Of a stretch of DNA of 64,000 nt, positions 41,633 through 50,130 are shown one piece after another. Origin of the DNA: Pararhodobacter sp. CCB-MM2. Lineage in GTDB: Bacteria; Pseudomonadota; Alphaproteobacteria; Rhodobacterales; Rhodobacteraceae. The DNA lies in contig NZ_LRRR01000006.1 in the NCBI RefSeq assembly GCF_001691415.1, forward strand, positions 124,001 to 188,000, read 5' to 3'. Made by a program: the position numbers and the translations under genes. Each line of letters starts with the position of its first letter. The stretch's first letter is position 1. The notes under the pieces are model-generated. The model did no database searches. It was not told the origin of the DNA and saw only the letters and a list, made by a program, of their open reading frames with translations.

Positions 41633-42502
41633 ATGGCGGGCGCGTATGACGATCGGGACGGCTATATCTGGATGGATGGCACGCTCGTGCCGTGGCGCGA
41701 TGCCAAGGTCCATATCCTGACCCATGCCATGCATTATGCCTCGTCGGTCTTCGAAGGCGAGCGCTGCTATTCCGGCAAGATCTTCAAATCGCGGGAACAT
41801 TCGGCCCGGCTGATTGAATCCGGCCGCCTGCTGGACATGGAGATCCCCTATTCGGTCGACCAGATCGAAGAGGCCAAATATTCGATGCTGAAGGCCAATG
41901 GCTGGACCGACGCCTATGTGCGCGCGGTCGCCTGGCGCGGTGCCGGTGAGGACATGGGCGTCTCGGCCTCGCGCAACCCGGTGCGGCTGGCCGTCGCTGG
42001 TTGGGAATGGGGCGCCTACTACGGCGACGCCAAATGGCAGGGCGCGAAGCTCGACATCGCCAAGTGGAAGCGCCCCTCGCCCGAGACGATCCCGACCGCC
42101 GCCAAGGCCGCCGGTCTCTACATGATCTGCACCATGTCCAAGCATGCGGCCGAGGCCAAGGGCTGCTCGGACGCGCTGTTCATGGATTACCGCGGCTATG
42201 TCGCCGAAGCGACCGGCGCCAATGTGTTCTTCGTCAAGGACGGCGTGGTCCATACGCCCCTGGCCGATGCATTCCTGAACGGCATCACGCGTCAGACGGT
42301 GATCGGCATGCTAAAGGACATGGGTCTGGAAGTGGTCGAGCGTCACATCATGCCCGAGGAACTGGCGTCCTTCTCGGAATGCTGGCTGACCGGCACCGCG
42401 GCCGAGGTCACCCCGGTGGGCCAGATCGGCGAGTATCATTTCCAGGTGGGTGATCTGACCCGCAAGGTCTCGGACAGCTACGAGAAGCTGGTCCGCGCCT
42501 GA
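41633..42502 (+). CDS. ilvE: branched-chain amino acid aminotransferase
   Basis: This is a fold-type IV PLP enzyme (289 aa) for the last step of valine, leucine and isoleucine synthesis. The opening DGTLVPWRDAKVHILTHAMHYASSVFEGERCY is typical. The Schiff-base lysine is K158 in PTAAKAAGLYM, E192 in YVAEATGANVFF contacts the ring nitrogen, and TPLADAFLNGITRQTVI binds the phosphate. It is divergent from petP. Its promoter region carries the palindrome shared with gltDB, linking it to ammonia assimilation. Confidence 0.95.
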   Translation: MAGAYDDRDGYIWMDGTLVPWRDAKVHILTHAMHYASSVFEGERCYSGKIFKSREHSARLIESGRLLDMEIPYSVDQIEEAKYSMLKANGWTDAYVRAVAWRGAGEDMGVSASRNPVRLAVAGWEWGAYYGDAKWQGAKLDIAKWKRPSPETIPTAAKAAGLYMICTMSKHAAEAKGCSDALFMDYRGYVAEATGANVFFVKDGVVHTPLADAFLNGITRQTVIGMLKDMGLEVVERHIMPEELASFSECWLTGTAAEVTPVGQIGEYHFQVGDLTRKVSDSYEKLVRA

Positions 42503-42511
42503 GTCTATGTG

Positions 42512-42598
42512 CGAGGGGCTCCGCGCCCCTCGCGCTCCCGCGCCAAGGGGGGCACGCCCCCCTTTGGAAACCCCGTGGATATTTTCAGAGTAAAGATG
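42512..42598 (+). repeat. intergenic repeat, copy 6, divergent subtype
   Basis: This copy has two stacked GC hairpins (GAGGGGCTCCGCGCCCCTC and AAGGGGGGCACGCCCCCCTT), then AACCCCGTGGATATTTTC and AGAGTAAAGATG. The 3' half clearly matches the family. It starts nine bases after the ilvE stop and probably terminates it. Confidence 0.75.
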
Positions 42599-42640
42599 AA
42601 GGCAGGGTGGCGCGTCGGGGCGGGCTGACGCGAATTGAAT

Positions 42641-42691
42641 CAAATTTGACTCAATTGCCCCCTCACCTTGTTCCAAATACTCACGCGGCGC
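42641..42691 (+). repeat. companion repeat, copy 2
   Basis: AATTTGACTCAATTG, then CCCCCTCACCTTGTTCC and AAATACTCACGCGGCGC match the element at 23329-23398. In both places it follows a CCCGGGATATTT-type repeat and precedes a minus-strand gene end. Confidence 0.7.
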
Positions 42692-42718
42692 CTGCCAACC
42701 AGTGTGCCGGCCGGAGGG

Positions 42719-43195
42719 TCAGCCCTGCTCTTTCAGCAGGCGGCGCTTCTGGCGGTCCCAGTCGCGCTTGGCCGAGGTCTCGCGCTTGTCGTGCAGCTTC
42801 TTGCCCTTGGCGATGCCGATCTTCAGCTTCACCCGGCCCTTGTCGTTGAAATACATCACGATCGGCACCAGCGTCATGCCGTCCTTGGCCACCGCCGCCC
42901 AAAGCCGCGCCAATTCACGACGGCTCACCAAGAGCTTGCGCTTGCGGCGTTCCTCGTGGCCCCAGGTCTTGGCCTGTGCATAGGGTGCGACGGCCGAGTT
43001 GATCAGCCACAGCTCGCCCTCTTCGACCGAGGCATAGCTCTCGGCAATGTTCGCGCCGCCCTCGCGCAGGGACTTCACCTCGCTCCCCATGAGCACGATT
43101 CCGCACTCGAGATCGTCCTCGATGAAGTAATCGAAGCGGGCGCGCCGGTTCTCGGCGATCACTTTGCTGTTGGGGTCGTGCTTTTTCTGGGCCAT
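42719..43195 (-). CDS. smpB: SsrA-binding protein SmpB
   Basis: This 158-aa tmRNA-binding protein is needed for trans-translation of stalled ribosomes. Conserved parts are [29 protein letters not shown], the [20 protein letters not shown] core, and the basic C-terminal tail [25 protein letters not shown]. The start is the ATG at 43195; the longer frame is not conserved. tmRNA itself is not in the window. Confidence 0.97.
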   Translation of the reverse strand: MAQKKHDPNSKVIAENRRARFDYFIEDDLECGIVLMGSEVKSLREGGANIAESYASVEEGELWLINSAVAPYAQAKTWGHEERRKRKLLVSRRELARLWAAVAKDGMTLVPIVMYFNDKGRVKLKIGIAKGKKLHDKRETSAKRDWDRQKRRLLKEQG

Positions 43196-43279
43196 TCTCG
43201 CGAGATATGGGTTTGATCCGTAGCTGTCCAGAGGCGCCACCCCTTGGCGCCGCATGTCTTGTTGAAAGGAATCCCGATC

Positions 43280-43672
43280 GTGAAGCCGTTTTTCCTCGTC
43301 GGAGCCGCCAGCCTGCTCGCCGCCTGCCAGATGACCCCGATGCAACCCGCCGCCTATTATTCACCGCCCGCCGCCATTGAAGCCACGCCGCCGGCCGCAC
43401 CGGCGCCCAACCCGGCTCCGATGTCGCCGCCGATCGCCCAGCCCGCGCCCGAACCCGAGATGAGCCTGCCCACCAGCGCCTCGGACCCTTGTGGTGCCAG
43501 CAGCCTGCAGGGCTTCGTCGGATCGGTCGCGCCGCAGCCCTTCCCCGCCCCCGGCCCGGTGCGCGTCTATGCGGATGGCGATCCGATCACCATGGACAAC
43601 AACCCCAGCCGCGTGAACGTCGTGGTGGACCGTGAGAACCGTCAGCGCGTGGTGGCCATCAGCTGCGGCTGA
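43280..43672 (+). CDS. lipoprotein with I78-family peptidase-inhibitor-like domain
   Basis: This 130-aa precursor starts at GTG 43280 with AAGGA upstream. A lipoprotein signal is followed by LLAAC with lipid-bearing C16. Residues 18-65 are proline/alanine-rich and probably span the periplasm. The C-terminal domain (about 70-130), with [36 protein letters not shown] and the closing C-G, matches the I78 inhibitor fold, whose two cysteines usually form a disulfide. It may inhibit serine proteases in the envelope. It is divergent from smpB. Confidence 0.8.
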   Translation: MKPFFLVGAASLLAACQMTPMQPAAYYSPPAAIEATPPAAPAPNPAPMSPPIAQPAPEPEMSLPTSASDPCGASSLQGFVGSVAPQPFPAPGPVRVYADGDPITMDNNPSRVNVVVDRENRQRVVAISCG

Positions 43673-43876
43673 CCAGAGCGCTTGACCCGAACGCGTGGGG
43701 ACCGGACGCAAAGGGCGCCCGGTCCTGTCGTTCGCGCCGAGAAAGGGGGCCCGATGCCCCTGTCCGGGTGGGGGCCCTTCAAGAGGTATCTTCCCTGCCA
43801 CGACCCGGTCAGCATGCTGCTGAAACCCGGCGATTCCTTGGCGGGACACCGATCAACTTGCGCATTTGCAGCGAAA

Positions 43877-43904
43877 AAGCGCCCGGCAGCACGGCTGGGC
43901 GCTT
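43877..43904. terminator. hairpin between the lipoprotein and DUF2794 genes
   Basis: AAGCGCCCGGC and GCTGGGCGCTT (one G-U) form an 11-bp stem with a 6-base loop. A run of A before it gives a T tract only in the minus-strand transcript; on the plus strand it may still end the lipoprotein transcript 205 bases after its stop. The 265-bp gap otherwise shows no gene. Confidence 0.45.
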
Positions 43905-43937
43905 GATTTCGCCCCGTCCGAGAGTCACGTTTTTGAC

Positions 43938-44285
43938 ATGAACGTGCAAAACATCGGGTCCCCACAGGGGCGTGGCTACGTCGAGCAGGTCGCTTTCGAC
44001 CGGTTCGAGATGGGCGAGATCCTCGCGGTCTACGGTCGGTATGTCGCCGCCGGTCTGTGGCGCGACTACGGCATCTCCTGCCTGCGGGAACGCGCCGTGT
44101 TCTCGATCTTCCGCCGCGCCGCCGAGAACCCGCTCTACCGCGTCGAGAAGATCCCGGCCCTGCGTCAGAAGCAGGGGCTCTACGCGCTGATCGGGCCGGA
44201 GGGACAGGTGCTCAAACGTGGGGCCAGCCTGCGCGGCGGCGTGTTGGCGCCCTTGGAGCGCAAGCTTCTGCGCGCGCTGGACTGA
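43938..44285 (+). CDS. DUF2794 family protein
   Basis: This 115-aa protein belongs to DUF2794, a family largely restricted to alphaproteobacteria. FDRFEMGEILAVYGRYVAAGLWRDYGI and CLRERAVFSIFRRAAENPLYRVEKIPALRQKQGLY are the conserved core. Function is unknown. It is small and soluble with a mix of aromatic and basic residues. The start is the ATG at 43938. It is followed by a pseudouridine synthase gene 27 bases on, possibly in the same transcript. Confidence 0.87.
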   Translation: MNVQNIGSPQGRGYVEQVAFDRFEMGEILAVYGRYVAAGLWRDYGISCLRERAVFSIFRRAAENPLYRVEKIPALRQKQGLYALIGPEGQVLKRGASLRGGVLAPLERKLLRALD

Positions 44286-44312
44286 ACCCCGGGTTGGCGC
44301 TAGGCAGGCGGC

Positions 44313-44963
44313 ATGATCTTCCGACCCTATGACCCGCCCGCGGGCGATCCCGTGATCCTGTATCAGGACGACGACATCCTCGTGGTCGACAAGGCCTCGG
44401 GGCTTTTGTCGGTGCCAGGTCGCGGCGAGGACAAGCAGGACTGCCTGATCGCCCGGCTGAAGACCGCCTTTCCCGAGGTCCGGCTGGTGCATCGACTGGA
44501 TTGCGACACCTCGGGCGTGATCGTCTTCGGGCTGACCCCGCAGGCGCAGGCGCATCTGGGCCAGCAATTCGAGCACCGCAAGACGCAGAAACGCTACATC
44601 GCCCGTATCGCCGGCCACCCGGCCGAGGAGAAGGGGCGCGTGGACCTGCCGCTTTGCGTGGACTGGCCGAACCGTCCGAAGCAGCATGTCGATCCAGAGA
44701 ACGGCAAGCCCGCGCAGACGGATTGGAAAGTGCTGGCGCTGGAGGGCGAGAACGCCCGCGTCGCGCTGAAGCCGCTGACCGGGCGCAGTCACCAGCTACG
44801 GGTGCATATGCTGGCGCTGGGGCACCCGATCCTGGGCGATCCGCTCTATGCCACGGGCGCGGCGCTGGAGCACCCGCGCCTCATGCTGCATGCCGAGGAG
44901 TTGCGCCTGCGCCATCCGATGACGGGCGCGGCGCTGACCTTCAAGGCCCCTGTTCCGTTCTGA
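44313..44963 (+). CDS. rluA: RluA-family pseudouridine synthase
   Basis: This 216-aa single-domain enzyme makes pseudouridine in 23S rRNA and/or tRNA. The catalytic aspartate is D63 in LVHRLDCDTSGVIVF. LVVDKASGLLSVPGRG, RYIARIAG and LKPLTGRSHQLRVHMLALGHPILGDPLY are the other family motifs. It lacks an S4 domain, as in the RluA subgroup with dual rRNA/tRNA targets. Exact site specificity is inferred only from length and subgroup. Confidence 0.9.
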   Translation: MIFRPYDPPAGDPVILYQDDDILVVDKASGLLSVPGRGEDKQDCLIARLKTAFPEVRLVHRLDCDTSGVIVFGLTPQAQAHLGQQFEHRKTQKRYIARIAGHPAEEKGRVDLPLCVDWPNRPKQHVDPENGKPAQTDWKVLALEGENARVALKPLTGRSHQLRVHMLALGHPILGDPLYATGAALEHPRLMLHAEELRLRHPMTGAALTFKAPVPF

Positions 44964-44969
44964 ACGGGC

Positions 44970-45434
44970 TCAGGCGGCCTTGGTGTCGGCGGTCTGGGTG
45001 AGGATGGCGAAGAGCTTGTCGGTCTCTTCATTGGCGCGCAGCTTGGTGCAGATCGCCGGGTCGCGCAAAGTGCGCGAGACGAGGGCCAGCGCCTTCAGAT
45101 GCTCCACACCCGCGTCACGCGGGGCGAACAGCGCGAAGACCAGATCCACCGGCGCGCGGTCGACCGAGCCGTAATCCAGCGGGCGGTCCAGCCGGAAGAA
45201 GATGCCGCGCACCGATTCGATGCCGTCGATACGCGCATGCGGCAGGGCCACGCCATGGCCAACGCCGGTCGGCCCGAGGCTTTCGCGTTCTTGCAAGGCA
45301 TCAATGGCCGCCGCTTCGTCGATCCCGTGCGCGACGCCAGCGATCTCGGCGAGATCCTGAAAGAGCCGTTTCTTGCTCTTGACGCCGTTGCAGACCCGGA
45401 TCGCTCCGGGGGTCAACAGTTCGGCCAGTTCCAT
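44970..45434 (-). CDS. ptsN: nitrogen-regulatory PTS IIA protein (EIIA-Ntr)
   Basis: This 154-aa EIIA-Ntr is the terminal phosphate acceptor of the nitrogen PTS, a regulator of potassium, nitrogen and carbon functions. The phosphorylated histidine is H66 in GVGHGVALPHARID. FALFAPRDAGVEHLKALALVSRTLRD is conserved. It closes the rnd-lptCAB-rpoN-hpf-ptsN run, the usual position next to rpoN. Confidence 0.95.
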   Translation of the reverse strand: MELAELLTPGAIRVCNGVKSKKRLFQDLAEIAGVAHGIDEAAAIDALQERESLGPTGVGHGVALPHARIDGIESVRGIFFRLDRPLDYGSVDRAPVDLVFALFAPRDAGVEHLKALALVSRTLRDPAICTKLRANEETDKLFAILTQTADTKAA

Positions 45435-45500
45435 GCAGTGCTCCTGCCTAACGCTTGATGGGCGCGGCCCCCGGCAATCTGCCGGAGGCCGTCCCTTTGT

Positions 45501-46067
45501 TCATTGCGGGTCGATCCACCCGATATTGCCGTCCTCGCGACGGTAGACCACGTTCAGTCCGCCATGCCGCTCGTTGCGGAATACCAGGACGGGTGCATGC
45601 GCCAGTTCCATCTGCATGACCGCCTCACCGGCCGAGATCGACGGAATACGTGCTTCCATCTCGGCAATGATCATCGGCTGCAGGCTGTCCGGCTCATCGC
45701 CCTCGGCCCCTTCTTCAGCGGCGAGGATATACGAGGAAGCCCCGGCGAATTCAACCGGGCCGCTCCGATCGCGGTGATGGTCCTTCAGACGGCGCTTGTA
45801 ACGGCGAAGTTGCTTGTCCATGCGTTCGCAACAGGCATCGAACGCAGCATAGACATCATTGGCCTGGCCCTTGGCCTGAGCGGTCAGGCCGGTGCTGAGA
45901 TGGACGGTCGATTCGCACACATAGGTGTGCGCATCACGGGAAAACACGATGTTGGCGTCGGTCGGGCGCTGGGAATATTTCTCCATCACGTTGCCGAGCT
46001 CGTTCTTCACGTGCGTCTGCAGCGCTTCACCGACATCAAGCTGTTTTCCGCTGATCTGGTACCGCAT
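45501..46067 (-). CDS. hpf: ribosome hibernation promoting factor, long form
   Basis: This 188-aa long HPF has an N-terminal S30AE domain (about 1-100; MRYQISGKQLDVGEALQTHV, ANDVYAAFDACCERMDKQLRRYKRRLKDH) that binds the small subunit. A C-terminal domain (about 130-188; PVLVFRNERHGGLNVVYRREDGNIGWID) dimerises to join two 70S ribosomes into 100S particles. The ATG at 46067 has AAGGAGAGG upstream. It lies between rpoN and ptsN. Confidence 0.95.
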   Translation of the reverse strand: MRYQISGKQLDVGEALQTHVKNELGNVMEKYSQRPTDANIVFSRDAHTYVCESTVHLSTGLTAQAKGQANDVYAAFDACCERMDKQLRRYKRRLKDHHRDRSGPVEFAGASSYILAAEEGAEGDEPDSLQPMIIAEMEARIPSISAGEAVMQMELAHAPVLVFRNERHGGLNVVYRREDGNIGWIDPQ

Positions 46068-46145
46068 GGACCTCTCCTTCTGACGACAGGGGGCCCGGGC
46101 CGACGTGGCGCCGGGCATGCCTGCCCATTCGGCCTGTCGTTGCGG

Positions 46146-47450
46146 TCATCCCCCGGTTCGGGCTCCGTCCCTGGTTTCGGCCAGTCGACGGCGCGTCGAG
46201 GAAGAGGGGATGCGCAGGCCTTGTCGGTATTTGGCGACAGTTCGACGGGCGATGTCAACGCCCTGCTCGCGCAACAGATTAACCAGCGCTTCATCGGACA
46301 GGGGCTTTCGCGGGGGTTCGGCAGCGACCAGCTCGGCGATGCGTCGCTGGACCGCACGCGCTGAAATCGCCCCCTCCGGGCCCGGCAGCGCGGTCGAGAA
46401 GAACTCGGTCAGCGGCATCAGCCGGCCATCGACATCGATCGCCTTGCCAGCAAGGGCGCGGCTGATGGTCGAGGGGTGCAATTCCAGCGCCTGCGCCAGC
46501 TCCAATTGCGTCGCGGGGGCCATCGCGCCCGCCCCGTCACGGAAGAATTCCGCCTGTGTTTCCAGCAGCCAAGCACCGATCCGGGCCAGCGTTCGCCCCC
46601 GCTGTTCCAGCGCGGAAAGCAGCGCGCGGGCGCGAGCGAGAAGCTCGGGCGCGAAGTCCTCGGTCGCGGCTTTTTGAACCATCGCGAGGTCCAGCCGAGG
46701 CCCCCCGCGGCCCGGATCGGCCAGTTCGATCACCGGTGCGTTCGTCTCGCCCCCCTCCGGCCGGACCAGCCGCAGATCGGCGATCAGCACGGCGGTTTCG
46801 GTCTCCGCCGGCGCGGCGTCCGGCACCGGATGCGGCGAGAGCGAGCGCAACAGACGCGCCCGGCTCCGTACCCCTTCCGGGTCGAGGCCCAGCGCCGTGC
46901 CGATCCGCTTCCATTCCATCCGCGCGAATTGCGGCAGCAAGCCGACGGTGGCGCGCGCCTCGGGCCGGGGCAGCCCCAGCTCCAGCAATTGCAGTTCCAG
47001 ACATTCGGGAAGGTTACGCGCGCCGACGCCCGCCGGCTCGCAACGCTGCAGATGCGTCAGGGCTTCGGCCAGGTCACCCTCGTCCAACCCGTATTCGCGG
47101 GCCAGTTCGTCCAGCCCGGCGTCCAGATAGCCATCGCCGCGAAGCTCGGTGATCAACAGCAGGACCAGCGCTTGCATCCGCTCCGGCAGGCCCATGCGTA
47201 CCACCTGCCGGCGCAGATCCTCCTGAAACGGGGCCTCCTGCGCCTGCAGGCTTTCCTCGGCCCCGGCCGGCACGCCTCCGCCCTGATAGCGACGCTCATA
47301 GCGCAGGAAGGGATTGCGCGCGGCTTCGGCGGCGAGGGTCTCGTCCAGCTCGGCGGGCGCCATGCGCAGGATGCCCAGACGGGTGCGCAGGGTCGGGGTC
47401 AGCGCCAGCTTCTGCTGCGCGCGCAGTTCCAGCCGGGGGTTCAGCGCCAT
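46146..47450 (-). CDS. rpoN: RNA polymerase sigma-54 factor
   Basis: This 434-aa sigma-54 has region I (LELRAQQKLALTPTLRTRLGILRM, glutamine/leucine-rich activator-contact), a core-binding middle (AGVGARNLPECLELQLLELGLP), the helix-turn-helix (LELAQALELHPSTISRALAGK), and the RpoN box RRTVAKYRQGLRIPSSSTRR, which reads the -24 element. It is somewhat shorter than enterobacterial RpoN, mainly in the acidic region II. Rhodobacteraceae may have several rpoN copies; this one is in the ancestral place next to lptB and hpf. Confidence 0.96.
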   Translation of the reverse strand: MALNPRLELRAQQKLALTPTLRTRLGILRMAPAELDETLAAEAARNPFLRYERRYQGGGVPAGAEESLQAQEAPFQEDLRRQVVRMGLPERMQALVLLLITELRGDGYLDAGLDELAREYGLDEGDLAEALTHLQRCEPAGVGARNLPECLELQLLELGLPRPEARATVGLLPQFARMEWKRIGTALGLDPEGVRSRARLLRSLSPHPVPDAAPAETETAVLIADLRLVRPEGGETNAPVIELADPGRGGPRLDLAMVQKAATEDFAPELLARARALLSALEQRGRTLARIGAWLLETQAEFFRDGAGAMAPATQLELAQALELHPSTISRALAGKAIDVDGRLMPLTEFFSTALPGPEGAISARAVQRRIAELVAAEPPRKPLSDEALVNLLREQGVDIARRTVAKYRQGLRIPSSSTRRRLAETRDGARTGG

Positions 47451-47468
47451 GCGCGGCCCGGCCTCAGG

Positions 47469-48209
47469 TCAGCGGAAACTGTCGCCCAGATAGACGCGGC
47501 GCACGTCGTCATTGGCCACCACCTCGTCGGGAGAGCCGCTCATCAGCACCGTCCCGTCATGCAGGATATAGGCGCGGTCGACGATCTCAAGCGTCTCGCG
47601 CACGTTATGATCGGTGATCAGCACCCCGATCCCGCGCGAGGTCAAATCGCCCACCAGCCCGCGGATATCGCCCACCGCGATCGGGTCAACCCCGGCGAAG
47701 GGTTCGTCCAGCAGCACGAAGGACGGGTTCGAGGCCAGACAACGCGCGATCTCGGCCCGGCGACGCTCGCCACCGGAGAGGGCCAACGCCGGAGACTTGC
47801 GCAGACGCTCGATGTGGAATTCGTGCAGCAACTCTTCCAGCCGCGCAGCGCGGGTGGCGCGGTCGGGCTCGGCGATTTCGAGGATCGCCTTGATATTGTC
47901 CTCGACCGAGAGGCCCCGGAAGATCGACATTTCCTGCGGCAGATAGCCGATACCCATCCGCGCGCGGCGGTACATCGGCCAGCCGCTGACATCGATGCCG
48001 TCAATGGCGACCTGACCGCCATCCGCCGGCACCAGCCCGGCCACACAATAGAAACAGGTGGTCTTGCCCGAGCCGTTCGGCCCCAGCAGCGCCACGACCT
48101 CGCCACGGCGCAGATCGAGGTCGATGCCGCGCAGGACGGGGCGGCGCTTGTAGCTTTTCTGCAGGCCCCGGATGCGCAACCCGTCGACCTGATCGTCGTT
48201 CATGGTCAT
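47469..48209 (-). CDS. lptB: LPS export ABC transporter ATPase LptB
   Basis: This 246-aa ATPase of the LptB2FG extractor drives lipopolysaccharide from the inner membrane to the LptA bridge. Walker A is LLGPNGSGKTT, the Q-loop YLPQEMSIF, the ABC signature ALSGGERRRAEIAR and Walker B FVLLDEPFAGVD. An alternative start (M3) is possible. It lies seven bases after lptA and 18 before rpoN. Confidence 0.97.
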   Translation of the reverse strand: MTMNDDQVDGLRIRGLQKSYKRRPVLRGIDLDLRRGEVVALLGPNGSGKTTCFYCVAGLVPADGGQVAIDGIDVSGWPMYRRARMGIGYLPQEMSIFRGLSVEDNIKAILEIAEPDRATRAARLEELLHEFHIERLRKSPALALSGGERRRAEIARCLASNPSFVLLDEPFAGVDPIAVGDIRGLVGDLTSRGIGVLITDHNVRETLEIVDRAYILHDGTVLMSGSPDEVVANDDVRRVYLGDSFR

Positions 48210-48216
48210 CGAGGAG

Positions 48217-48717
48217 TCATTCCATCCGGATGATAGTGCGGACGCGACCGAACATCTGACCGCTGCCCGAGCGCAGATCGGCCACGAACCGCTCGCCCGA
48301 GAGCATGTTCTGCCCCTGCACCAGCATCACCGCCCCGGTCATCTCCAGCGATTGCGCCTGCAGGGAATAGATCGCCTCGCGGGCCTCCAGCGCCTCGTCC
48401 GGGGTGGTCATCGTCACCCCGCCCGAGGCGATCAGCCGGCCGATCCGCTGCGACCCCGTCCCCGAGCCCGAGCCCGCGTATTCCAGCCGCAGCGACTGGG
48501 CGGCAATCCGCATCTCGCCCTGAATGGCCAGAACATTGCCGGAGAATTCCGTGGCGCCCGTGGCCTGATCGACGTTGAGCTGATCCGCCGTCACCTCCAG
48601 CGCCGAGCCATCGAGACGCAGCGACTGGCCGAAGTTGATCTGCACCCCCTGTTGCGCCAGCGCCGGCGAGGCCAGCATCAGCAGCAGGGCGAACAGTCGG
48701 AACATGAGACGCGGCAT
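48217..48717 (-). CDS. lptA: LPS transport periplasmic protein LptA
   Basis: The precursor is 166 aa with a signal peptide (MPRLMFRLFALLLMLASPALA). The OstA-like beta-jellyroll shows LEVTADQLNVDQATGATEFSG and MRIAAQSLRLEYAG, with a second strand set after a glycine/serine linker (GSGSGTGSQRIGRL). It bridges LPS across the periplasm. It lies between lptC and lptB in the conserved order. Confidence 0.93.
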   Translation of the reverse strand: MPRLMFRLFALLLMLASPALAQQGVQINFGQSLRLDGSALEVTADQLNVDQATGATEFSGNVLAIQGEMRIAAQSLRLEYAGSGSGTGSQRIGRLIASGGVTMTTPDEALEAREAIYSLQAQSLEMTGAVMLVQGQNMLSGERFVADLRSGSGQMFGRVRTIIRME

Positions 48718-48727
48718 CGGCTTTCCC

Positions 48728-49351
48728 TCAGTTTTCTGGCTGATAGTTCAACCGCACCCCAGCGCCGAAAACAAGCACATAAGCCCCTGCATTCTCAGGA
48801 TCGGCCCGCAACTCGAGGCTTCCGGCCCGGATCTGGCCCGCAGGCGCGCTGCCGCTGACAGTACCCGGTGCGGTCAGTCGCGTGTTGTCCAGCAGCCCCA
48901 TCAGGCTTTCGGTTGTCAGCCGGTAGCCCGGTGCCGCCGTGAAATCGAGCCCGCCGTCGAGGCGAAACAACCCGCGGCCCCTGTCAATGATCCCCTCGGC
49001 GGCGATGGCGTGCATCATCGGCCCGTCCGGCCCCTCGAGCAGCATATCGAGCCCCGTCACCTCAAGCCGCATCGTCGCGTTCACGTCCGAGCGCGCGCTG
49101 GCGGCAACGATGGTCAGCGCCGCGCCATCCTCGGTCACGCCGGCAAAGCGGGCGCCGGTCAGGCGCGGATCGCGGGCACGGTCCTCGACGTCGATCTCCG
49201 CATTGGCGATGGCCGAGCCCGGATCGACCGTGCGTGCCAGCAGGAACACCAGCGACAGCAGCACCAGCGCGGTGATCGGCAGCACCACTTTCAGCACGTT
49301 CACCACCTTGGTGTGAAACGCCTTGCTGCTGATCGGATCCGTCATCGCCAT
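48728..49351 (-). CDS. lptC: LPS export protein LptC
   Basis: This bitopic inner-membrane protein (207 aa from the ATG at 49351) hands LPS from LptB2FG to LptA. It has one N-terminal helix (VLPITALVLLSLVFLLA) and a periplasmic LptA-like fold (ARFAGVTEDGAALTIVAASARSD). A TTG at 49369 overlapping the rnd stop could also serve as start, but GAGGGC lies properly spaced before 49351. Sequence conservation in LptC is low, so the call rests partly on gene order. Confidence 0.88.
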   Translation of the reverse strand: MAMTDPISSKAFHTKVVNVLKVVLPITALVLLSLVFLLARTVDPGSAIANAEIDVEDRARDPRLTGARFAGVTEDGAALTIVAASARSDVNATMRLEVTGLDMLLEGPDGPMMHAIAAEGIIDRGRGLFRLDGGLDFTAAPGYRLTTESLMGLLDNTRLTAPGTVSGSAPAGQIRAGSLELRADPENAGAYVLVFGAGVRLNYQPEN

Positions 49352-49365
49352 GCCGCCCTCGCCGA

Positions 49366-49977
49366 TCAATGCGCGAAGATGTCGGTATCGGCCCAGCCGG
49401 CCAGATCCAACCGGGCGCGCATCGGCAGGAAGTCGAAGCTGGCCTGCGCCATGTCCATCCGGCCCTCGCGCTCCAGCATGGCGATCAGGACATCGCGCAG
49501 CTTGTGCAGGTGCAACACGTCCGAAGCCGCGTAGTCGCGTTGCGCCTTGGTGATCTCTTCAGCCCCCCAATCCGAGGATTGCTGCATCTTCGAGATATCG
49601 ACGCCGACCAGCTCCGTCAGCAGGTTCTTCAGCCCATGGCGGTCGGTATAGGTGCGCACCAGTTTTGACGCGATCTTCGTGCACCAGACCGGCGCGGCCA
49701 GCGCGCCGAAACGGTTGTACATCGCCGCAATGTCGAAGCGGCCGTAGTGGAACAGCTTCAGCACGGCGGGATCGGCCAGCAGGCGGCACAGGTTCGGGGC
49801 CTCGGTCTGCTCGCGGGTGATCTGCACCAGATGGGCGTGCCCGTCACCGGCCGAGAGCTGGACGAGGCACAGCCGGTCGCGATGCGGGTTCAGGCCCATC
49901 GTCTCGCAATCGATGGCAACGATCGGTCCGAGGTCCAGATCGTCCGGCAGGTCCTGCGAATGGAAATGGATCGCCAT
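49366..49977 (-). CDS. rnd: ribonuclease D-like 3'-5' exonuclease
   Basis: This 203-aa DEDD exonuclease domain protein has IVAIDCETMGLNPHRDRL (Exo I), LKLFHYGRFDIAAM (Exo II) and DYAASDVLHLHKL (Exo III, the Y-type). It lacks the HRDC domains of full-length RNase D, as is usual for the short form in alphaproteobacteria next to lptC. It trims 3' ends of tRNA precursors and other RNAs. The start is the ATG at 49977. Confidence 0.92.
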   Translation of the reverse strand: MAIHFHSQDLPDDLDLGPIVAIDCETMGLNPHRDRLCLVQLSAGDGHAHLVQITREQTEAPNLCRLLADPAVLKLFHYGRFDIAAMYNRFGALAAPVWCTKIASKLVRTYTDRHGLKNLLTELVGVDISKMQQSSDWGAEEITKAQRDYAASDVLHLHKLRDVLIAMLEREGRMDMAQASFDFLPMRARLDLAGWADTDIFAH

Positions 49978-50130
49978 CGGGCTTTCCTCAGTGTCTTTCG
50001 GGGTCTGACCGGGCTTAGACCCGCCTCCGCCGCAGGTCAATCACGCAGCCATCCCAACCGCGCGAGGCCCAATGCGAAACGGGGGCGCGTCGACCGCACC
50101 CCCGTTCCCATTCCGCGATACGCGCCGCAA

